Source: Methanobacteriota archaeon (lineage in GTDB: Archaea; Thermoplasmatota; Thermoplasmata; RBG-16-68-12). From it: a stretch of DNA of 9,533 bases. Positions 6,001 to 9,533 of the stretch are shown here, one piece after another. The stretch is from the NCBI GenBank assembly GCA_005878515.1, contig VBLZ01000062.1:1-9533 (forward strand), read 5' to 3'. Within the stretch, counting starts at the first letter, position 1. Every line of letters begins with the position of its first letter. The notes beneath the pieces were generated by a model. It had not been told where the DNA came from, did not search any database, and was given only the letters and a program-made list of their open reading frames with translations. The translations under genes were made by a program, and so were the position numbers.

Positions 6001-8617
6001 CGGTTGTCGCGTCCTGCGTGGCAATCTGCGTGCGGAGGCTCAGGGTGCGGGTCGCATTATTTCCGACCGTCAACGAGGCGAGGGTAAAGTGAACGCGTGG
6101 GAACATCGGCTTCGTGTCCAGGGTGTTCCCCGTTTCGTCGACAAGGGACACTGACGCAATGGATCCGCTCGCGAAAGTTCCGTTGAACGTCTCGTTGAGG
6201 CCCGTCACGGTCATGTCGCCGTCAACGCCACGAAGGACAATCTGAGCCAGGGCCGTACCGTTCCCTACGACGGCGGGCGCAACGGTGTCTTGGCTCACCA
6301 GGACGAAGGGATCAGCACTCGTCCCCACGACGTCTCCTGCATCGGACTGCCCATCCCAACTGCGGGAAGCGAACGCAGCCTCAACGGGGGCCCTGACCGG
6401 TCCCAAATCGGACCATGGAGCCTGAAACTCGAGCTCCTTGGCAGCGCCGGCGGCTGCAATCGATCGAATGGGAGTCCATCCGTTCCAATTCTCGGTTCCG
6501 TGGCTCGAATCGTACGTGAACAACGTCGCACTCACCACGTTCCCGCCGAACGTGTACACTTTGATCAGGCGGTCCGCGCCAATTCCCTGGACCCGGTATC
6601 CTGTCTGGGCCGTGCGGTCCGTGTCGATAAACGCGAAGTAGCCGTTCGTCACGCTGACGCCCGCGGGACCACCCGCGAGGACGTCCCCGGCGACTTGCAT
6701 GTAGAACGACAGGTACTCGACGTTGTCTTTTACGGCGACCTGCTTAATGTCGATGTCCGGATTGACGACCGCGTTCCCGACGGCGAGGTGAGGCACTCGA
6801 TTCCAGTCGGCGAAGCGACCGTCGATCTGAATGGGATACGATGGGGCCGCGTATTCGGGCGCGAAGAAAAGCGGGACCAGCAGGAGCGCGACGCTGACGA
6901 GCGGAATGAGGTACAGTTTCCATCCCGTGCTCCGGGCCATCCCGCGCCGACCAGAAGCATGGAAGCCCGCCGCTCGTAGACCACCCAACCCGTTTGTGAG
7001 CCCGTTCGTGCGACCCAGTCCGTTCGTGATGCCGTTGGTTCGGCCCAGGCCATTTGTCAGGCCGTTCGTCCTCCCCAATCCGTTCGTGAGCCCATTGGTC
7101 CGGCCGAGGCCATTCGTGAGCCCGTTCGTGCGACCCACGCCGTTGGTCAGCCCATTGGTTCGGCCAAGACCGTTCGTCCGGCCGAGTCCGTTTGTGCGCC
7201 CGCGGAGGCCGTTCGTCCGACCTCCAAGGCCGTTCGTCCGGCCCCCCAATCCGTTCGTCCGCCCGGCTTTGAGTCCGCCGCGGCGCTCGAGCACGAGGCC
7301 GTTCGTCAATCCTTTCTTCGACGGCGATTTCTCCGTCGGCTTTGCGGGCGGCGGGACTGCGCGCTCCGGCTTCGGTTTCGACGGACGATCAGCCGGCTTC
7401 TCGATGGGTTTCTCGGGTTCCTTCGTGCCGCCCAGATCCTCTTCGACCATCTCCTGGATCGCGGCCTTGCCGAGGTCGTCGAGTTCGTCCTCCAACGTCC
7501 GGCTTAGGGCGAACTTCACGCCGCAATTCGCGCAGGTTGTCGCATCGATCGCGACCGGGGCTTCGCACATCGGACACGGCACGGTCGCATCGATGGCCTC
7601 CGCCGCCTCCGGCTCGGTCTGCTGAGCGCGAACCCGACTTTCTCGCGCGAGCTCCCCCTGGCCGAGCTTGGCGTGGAGCTTCGTCTTGAGCACCCAGAGA
7701 CCGGGATACGCCGAATCCAGGGCCGCGAGCCGGTCGAGGGTCTGCAGGCCGCCCTTCGCATCGTCGAGGGTCGCCTGTGCGGCGGCCATCGCGAAGAGCG
7801 CGTCCGCGTCCCCGGAGTTCAGCTTGAGCCGCTCCGTCGCAATTTGCAGGATGAGTCGGAGTCGCTGGGCTCGTTCGTCCTGCGATTCGAGGACGCCCCC
7901 TCGGGCCGAGGACGTCGGAGCCGAGGTCTTGGAAGCCTCAGGGACGACCCGCATGCCGGACTCGGTCATCTCGAGGAGGCGGAACGTTGGATCCGGGGCC
8001 GTGTCCTTGAGATGGAGCACGCCGATCTTGCGGACGATCCGGTCGCCGCTCCGGGTCCGCTCGATCTCGATGACGCCGTCGAAGGGTTGGTGGAGCGTCG
8101 TGAGCTGCGGGCTTGAGTGCATCTCTTTCTCGACCAGGACGAGGCTCGTGAACTCGTGACGATCGAACTTCCTCTTCGCGCTCTGCGCGAAGGCGTAGAC
8201 CTGAGTCACTTCATAGGAGCTGGTCGCGGGCGACAGAAGCTCGATCACGGCCCGCCTCGATCCGCCCCCGGTCAGGCTTGCGATGGCGCGGCTCAGCGCC
8301 ACGCCCAGGTTCGTCAGGTCGATCGAGGACCGGATGACGATCCCTTGTTCCTCAATGTCGTGGACCGTCTCCTCGCTCCAGGAGTACCAGTCGACCACTC
8401 GGAGCCGATTCTCGTTCGTAACCGAATCCATGTTCACGCCGAGGTCCCGCAGCTCGGCGAGCACGGCGTCGGGCGACTGGGATGCGGTGACGACCAGCCC
8501 GCTCCCGCCGGACTTGAGCCCTTCGGCCAAGAACGTCAGCGCGAACCGGAGTTTCTCCTGGCCCGGCGGTCCTTGGAGGACGACGCTCGAGCCGATCGGC
8601 AGGCCGCCCTGGACCAT
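3020..8617 (-). CDS. Giant membrane protein: KaiC-like domain, zinc ribbon, TNGL repeats, CBM9-like and beta-propeller ectodomain
   Basis: 1865 residues from ATG 8617. Domains: degenerate KaiC/RecA-like ATPase (about 1-215; P-loop GPPGQEKLR at 16-24, Walker B-like RAVIELLS at 122-129); helical TPR-like stretch (247-335); zinc ribbon (C348, C351, C362, C365); Pro/Lys-rich linker (396-435); RTNGL/TNGL repeats (436-546); membrane helix (about 567-586); CBM9-like module (592-765); beta-sandwich-like stretch (780-900); second CBM9-like module (905-1110); two related propeller-like units (1123-1471, 1477-1822); membrane helix (1829-1847) followed by QRRRR. Positive residues flank both helices on the side expected for cytoplasmic N- and C-termini. 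The ectodomain has no cysteine and carries 13 N-glycosylation sequons. Upstream codons encode LPTGVPGFDA, a typical KaiC-family lead-in, but lack a standard in-frame start, so 8617 is probably not the native start. Role unknown; cell-surface sugar or protein sensing linked to an internal ATPase-like domain is an inference. Follows the winged-helix gene in the same direction. Confidence 0.9.
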   Translation of the reverse strand: MVQGGLPIGSSVVLQGPPGQEKLRFALTFLAEGLKSGGSGLVVTASQSPDAVLAELRDLGVNMDSVTNENRLRVVDWYSWSEETVHDIEEQGIVIRSSIDLTNLGVALSRAIASLTGGGSRRAVIELLSPATSSYEVTQVYAFAQSAKRKFDRHEFTSLVLVEKEMHSSPQLTTLHQPFDGVIEIERTRSGDRIVRKIGVLHLKDTAPDPTFRLLEMTESGMRVVPEASKTSAPTSSARGGVLESQDERAQRLRLILQIATERLKLNSGDADALFAMAAAQATLDDAKGGLQTLDRLAALDSAYPGLWVLKTKLHAKLGQGELARESRVRAQQTEPEAAEAIDATVPCPMCEAPVAIDATTCANCGVKFALSRTLEDELDDLGKAAIQEMVEEDLGGTKEPEKPIEKPADRPSKPKPERAVPPPAKPTEKSPSKKGLTNGLVLERRGGLKAGRTNGLGGRTNGLGGRTNGLRGRTNGLGRTNGLGRTNGLTNGVGRTNGLTNGLGRTNGLTNGLGRTNGLTNGLGRTNGITNGLGRTNGLTNGLGGLRAAGFHASGRRGMARSTGWKLYLIPLVSVALLLVPLFFAPEYAAPSYPIQIDGRFADWNRVPHLAVGNAVVNPDIDIKQVAVKDNVEYLSFYMQVAGDVLAGGPAGVSVTNGYFAFIDTDRTAQTGYRVQGIGADRLIKVYTFGGNVVSATLFTYDSSHGTENWNGWTPIRSIAAAGAAKELEFQAPWSDLGPVRAPVEAAFASRSWDGQSDAGDVVGTSADPFVLVSQDTVAPAVVGNGTALAQIVLRGVDGDMTVTGLNETFNGTFASGSIASVSLVDETGNTLDTKPMFPRVHFTLASLTVGNNATRTLSLRTQIATQDATTVGAFIKDLDDVVVASGGVAFVAPVAGPANLGYIGTVPARPVVDGAFGEWQNITGDPIGDEQPGWNPDIDLTGYEFQGFANETYFMARVLGTSLNGTMVPALNPAYVPPSTGTGNGTVAPPPPPVNGTDTIRFFLDSDGNASTGYAVGGLGADYLVEISGKAGLIASSMAMRFSGSGLTAWNWTYLGPASAAKAGSHVEASFPGVRIANISRAFFQMTGWGGARDDGTTQPAFVRAYGLMYSAGGLDPTGIIDTSTSAPVNGPAERNVFFDGTNFWAFYYDGTTIMYEPSSNGLDWVNTKNTAFTTANIQKVSTWFYNAGGTKIVYIAGAIGSATAISVRRGTISGTTITWGTEAQITSFSGSSTTLIPVITRDANGFVWVGSNVQVNGGHWNFDAVQSTNVDDVSAWNLKTALINGNSIIAGIQGVLVPLGSGNIYAIWFDGGSGINGKLYSGSWGNPDSIAGNGGILDRGPSATVDGSFNIHLVYIDPSTGSVIYQQRTSSWQSATTLDSSSGNKYPTISRDTGTGDLYAFWISSTYQIKAQKFSGGAWSSLTLETNTKTKTSLTALYNASSSSNVAWAWSQTASSGFDVKFSVLSTSLVSRTIDTSTDGTPGGGGYSHQRKIFYDGTRWWAFYYDGSNSVYTWSDNALTWENAVSQVFTSSGVNNPSVWFDSGANIVYAVGDDGVSDATVPVRRGTISGTTITWGTQAAITVTTVSFGSKVAFITKDSNGFLWVASNSQPSTGNYDVAVVKSTNADDVSAWGSLTTLLTSSIASVNVYPTILPLSSGNVYAFWYANGAIDGKVRAGGWGSLENIATTATGVYTKAPSGTVDASGNIDLVYSDSSGAIVHKQRTSSWGAADTVDSSTGNTQPTITRDSSTGNLYVFYVQSTNQIKGRKYSGGTWTDVTGLDVSTITKAGLTSPYSVSGGLIGFLWNQGDTSPYEIKIAVFLPEFEDIVIPLAGTLVLALVLGAWQRRRRGSCSQPGRLISPE
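3152..4189 (-). repeat. Second beta-propeller-like unit of the giant protein (about residues 1477-1822)
   Basis: Begins DTSTDGTPGG and repeats the order of short beta-rich blades seen in the preceding unit: WWAFYYDG, VPVRRGTISGTTITWGT, FITKDSNGFLWVASN, ADDVSAW, GNVYAFWYANG, GNIDLVYSDSSGAIVHKQR, GNLYVFYVQSTNQIKGRKYS. WSDNALTW resembles a degenerate Asp-box of the sialidase/BNR type. About seven blades can be counted, consistent with a beta-propeller. No catalytic sialidase residues were identified. Confidence 0.65.
4205..5251 (-). repeat. First beta-propeller-like unit of the giant protein (about residues 1123-1471)
   Basis: Begins DTSTSAPVNG and contains FWAFYYDG, SVRRGTISGTTITWGT, VITRDANGFVWVGSN, VDDVSAW, GNIYAIWFDGG, FNIHLVYIDPSTGSVIYQQR, GDLYAFWISSTYQIKAQKFS. 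It aligns blade for blade with the following unit at an offset of about 355 residues; RRGTISGTTITWGT is identical in both (1211-1224 and 1567-1580). The unit therefore arose by internal duplication. Confidence 0.65.
5273..5905 (-). repeat. Second CBM9-like module of the giant protein (about residues 905-1115)
   Basis: VDGAFGEWQ, WNPDIDLTGYEFQGFANETYFMA, IRFFLDSDGNASTGY and GGLGADYLVEI parallel the first module. The pattern 'IDG-x-x-x-(D/E)-W ... NPDID ... DxD ... TGY ... GADxL' resembles family-9 carbohydrate-binding modules and DOMON-like folds. An insert rich in Gly, Pro and NGT (about 975-999) breaks the domain. Sugar binding is family knowledge, not shown by the sequence. Confidence 0.5.
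6323..6838 (-). repeat. First CBM9-like module of the giant protein (about residues 594-765)
   Basis: Follows the first membrane helix directly. Seen: IQIDGRFADWNRVP, VNPDIDIKQVAVKDNVEYLSFYM in outline, FAFIDTDRTAQTGYRVQGIG, GADRLIKV, WNGWTPI and LEFQAPWSDLG. It shares the motif order with the module at residues 905-1115, so the two are an internal duplication. No N-glycosylation sequon occurs within it, unlike the following 300 residues. Confidence 0.5.
6854..6922 (-). other. First membrane helix of the giant protein (about residues 566-588)
   Basis: LYLIPLVSVALLLVPLFFA is strongly hydrophobic, preceded by the basic stretch ASGRRGMARSTGWK and followed by PEYAAPSY. By the positive-inside rule this puts the KaiC-like, zinc ribbon and repeat part inside the cell and the CBM9/propeller part outside. 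It acts as an internal signal anchor, because no signal peptide is visible at the N-terminus. Confidence 0.8.
6980..7312 (-). repeat. TNGL repeat tract in the giant protein (residues 436-546)
   Basis: About 110 residues built from GRTNGLG and GRTNGLTNGL. The part nearest the membrane helix is a regular 30-bp (10-residue) tandem array in six units at 6991-7020, 7021-7050, 7051-7080, 7081-7110, 7111-7140 and 7141-7170; shorter 18-21 bp units (RTNGLG/GRTNGLG) occupy about 7171-7270. It is low-complexity, basic (Arg every 6-10 residues) and probably flexible, placed between the zinc ribbon/linker and the membrane helix. The units differ mainly at third codon positions. It lacks N-glycosylation sequons because TNGL is not N-x-S/T. 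Confidence 0.9.
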
Positions 8618-8660
8618 CGCATCGAATCCGGGAACGCCCGTGGGAAGCCGCGGCGTGGAA

Positions 8661-8670
8661 TCATTCCTCC
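8661..8670 (-). promoter_or_regulatory. ATGA start/stop overlap preceded by GGAGG
   Basis: Minus strand GGAGGAATGA: an ATG (8664-8662) overlaps the stop of the winged-helix gene (8663-8661), and GGAGG lies one base ahead of it. This is the classic arrangement for coupled translation. However, the ATG is in a different frame from the giant gene downstream, and its own frame stops after about 43 codons. GGAGG is only one base from this ATG, unusually close for use as its binding site, while an in-frame ACG (8656-8654) sits nine bases away. Confidence 0.6.
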
Positions 8671-9281
8671 AGCGGACGCGTCAGGCCGGCTCGGAACGCG
8701 AGGTCGGGATGAGCGCCGATCGCGTCTCGAAGTGCCGCCTGGAAGACTCCTTTCGCGGCATTCGATCCCAGTCCCTGCGCGCAGACGTTCCAGAGGTCCC
8801 GATGGACAGCCGCGACGAGTTCCCGGAGGCGGTCCAACCCCGCCTCGCTCCCGTCGACCATCTGTTCGAAGACGGCCTTCCGGAGCTCCTGATGGTCCGT
8901 GGTGAGGCGATGCTCCATCTCGATCTCGATCGCCGGCGTTCCGACGTCCCGGATGCGTTCGAAGAGCGAGTGGAAGTACGCCACGTAGAAGTCGATCACC
9001 TCGCGCAGGGGACCGGCCTCGTCGTCGAGATCGACCTCGAACCGCAGATGGGGCGACCGGAGGCGATACTCGAACGTACGGGCGTCGTGCGGCCGGCGGT
9101 CGACGAGCCCGAGTTCCGAGAAGCGTTGCAGGAACTTCGAAGCGGTCGTGATGTGAATGTCGAGGGACCGCGCGACCTCGCTCGACAGATGCCAGTTCCC
9201 GTCGCGCAGCGCACGGAGGATCGAGACGCTGTGCTCGCCGGAGAGGAGCAGAATCGCCTGTCGGAAAGTAAGCTGGTCCAT
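8661..9281 (-). CDS. Winged-helix (ArsR-like) DNA-binding protein
   Basis: 206 residues from the ATG at 9281 (MDQLTFRQAILLLSG). An in-frame TTG at 9296 would add five residues, but GAGGT lies 8 bases ahead of the ATG as a ribosome binding site, which favours 9281. The first 75 residues form an ArsR/MarR-like winged helix: HSVSILRALRDGNWHLSSEV, ARSLDIHITTASKFLQRFSE, LGLVDRRPH and a wing with FEYRLRSPHLRFEVDL. The C-terminal part (about 85-206) is helical and lacks an obvious ligand or metal site; the only Cys is in NVCAQG. The final codons read TRPLEE and the TGA overlaps an ATG (ATGA, 8661-8664), so its translation is probably coupled to that of the giant gene. A local regulator of this two-gene unit is a reasonable inference; direct evidence is absent. 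Confidence 0.85.
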   Translation of the reverse strand: MDQLTFRQAILLLSGEHSVSILRALRDGNWHLSSEVARSLDIHITTASKFLQRFSELGLVDRRPHDARTFEYRLRSPHLRFEVDLDDEAGPLREVIDFYVAYFHSLFERIRDVGTPAIEIEMEHRLTTDHQELRKAVFEQMVDGSEAGLDRLRELVAAVHRDLWNVCAQGLGSNAAKGVFQAALRDAIGAHPDLAFRAGLTRPLEE

Positions 9282-9299
9282 CCCGGCGAACCTCAAGCT

Positions 9300-9318
9300 G
9301 CCGCGCGCCTTGCGCGGC
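9300..9318. repeat. 7-bp hairpin in the leader of the winged-helix gene
   Basis: GCCGCGC (9300-9306), loop GCCTT, GCGCGGC (9312-9318): a perfect 7-bp GC-only stem ending 19 bases ahead of the ATG at 9281. It could be an operator or a leader hairpin affecting the ribosome binding site at about 9290-9294. Confidence 0.5.
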
Positions 9319-9354
9319 GAAGTCTATTCTTCGTGGAGTTGGGGGCTCTTAAGG
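9319..9354 (-). promoter_or_regulatory. Possible promoter of the winged-helix gene
   Basis: Two A/T-containing elements on the minus strand: CCCTTAAGAG (around 9345-9354) and GAAGAATAGACTTC (9319-9332). The latter is an inverted repeat (GAAG/CTTC) and could instead be an operator. Neither is a strong TATA box; assignment is tentative. Confidence 0.25.
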
Positions 9355-9515
9355 GATGTCCCGGGATTCTCAGCCTCGATTATCTAGGGAAAGAACGAAC
9401 GAATCCGGGTGGGCACGGACCCGTCGCCGGTCCACCGTCGCCTTTGCCGGAATTTGATTGCTCCCCGCTTGTCAATCGAATCGTACTCCGAGCGAAAACT
9501 GAGCAAGGTTGAAGT

Positions 9516-9533
9516 ATGGGTACCCGATTCGGG
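9516..9533 (+). CDS. Possible start of a rightward gene (six codons, runs off the edge)
   Basis: ATG at 9516 opens MGTRFG before the window ends. AAGGT (9505-9509) lies six bases ahead as a possible ribosome binding site. No clear TATA box is visible in 9440-9500. Only six codons can be seen, so no product can be proposed. The interval 9333-9515 otherwise holds no gene that I can support. Confidence 0.2.

Noticed and set aside
6991..7170. 30-bp direct repeats resembling a CRISPR array
   Set aside because: There are no unique spacers between units, and the repeats are in frame within a long coding sequence encoding TNGL motifs.
9454..9475. Short inverted repeat GATTG...CAATC near the right edge
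   Set aside because: Only five pairs with a long loop, expected by chance.
8283..9512. 409-codon plus-strand open frame across the winged-helix gene
   Set aside because: It lies antisense to a clear winged-helix protein and the start of the giant gene, and its translation shows no domain pattern.

Overview
The window looks like a piece of a GC-rich archaeal chromosome, most likely Euryarchaeota in the broad Thermoplasmata/Thermoplasmatota sense. The archaeal assignment is firm: it carries a PAN-type proteasomal ATPase, an archaeal MBF1 with N-terminal zinc ribbon and a DUF2240-like protein, and its upstream regions hold A/T-rich TATA-like boxes in otherwise GC-rich DNA. The Thermoplasmata assignment is an inference from the giant membrane protein with TNGL repeats and the overall base composition.

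Layout, left to right. (1) 1-255, minus, runs off the left edge: a small C2H2-like zinc finger protein with one membrane segment. (2) 332-1543, minus: PAN, complete with coiled coil, OB domain, AAA+ motor and C-terminal HbYX motif. (3) 1544-1621: a compact divergent promoter region. (4) 1622-2119, plus: MBF1. (5) 2120-2590, minus: DUF2240-like protein; it meets MBF1 tail to tail with no intervening base. (6) 2591-3019: 429 bases without a convincing gene but full of inverted repeats, a possible structured RNA. (7) 3020-8617, minus: a 1865-residue membrane protein filling most of the window. (8) 8661-9281, minus: a winged-helix regulator directly upstream of the giant gene. (9) 9282-9533: intergenic, with a possible start of a rightward gene at 9516.

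The left half is housekeeping: protein unfolding for the proteasome (PAN) and a TBP-binding type transcription coactivator (MBF1). The right half is accessory and the more unusual part: a two-gene unit of a winged-helix protein and a giant chimera. The chimera joins a degenerate KaiC/RecA-like domain, a helical TPR-like stretch, a zinc ribbon and a (G)RTNGL(TNGL) repeat tract on the predicted cytoplasmic side, through one membrane helix, to about 1240 residues of predicted extracellular beta domains (two CBM9-like modules and two tandem beta-propellers), with a second membrane helix at the end. Its N-terminus appears frameshifted relative to the start codon that overlaps the stop of the upstream gene; this is the main sequence-level anomaly in the window.
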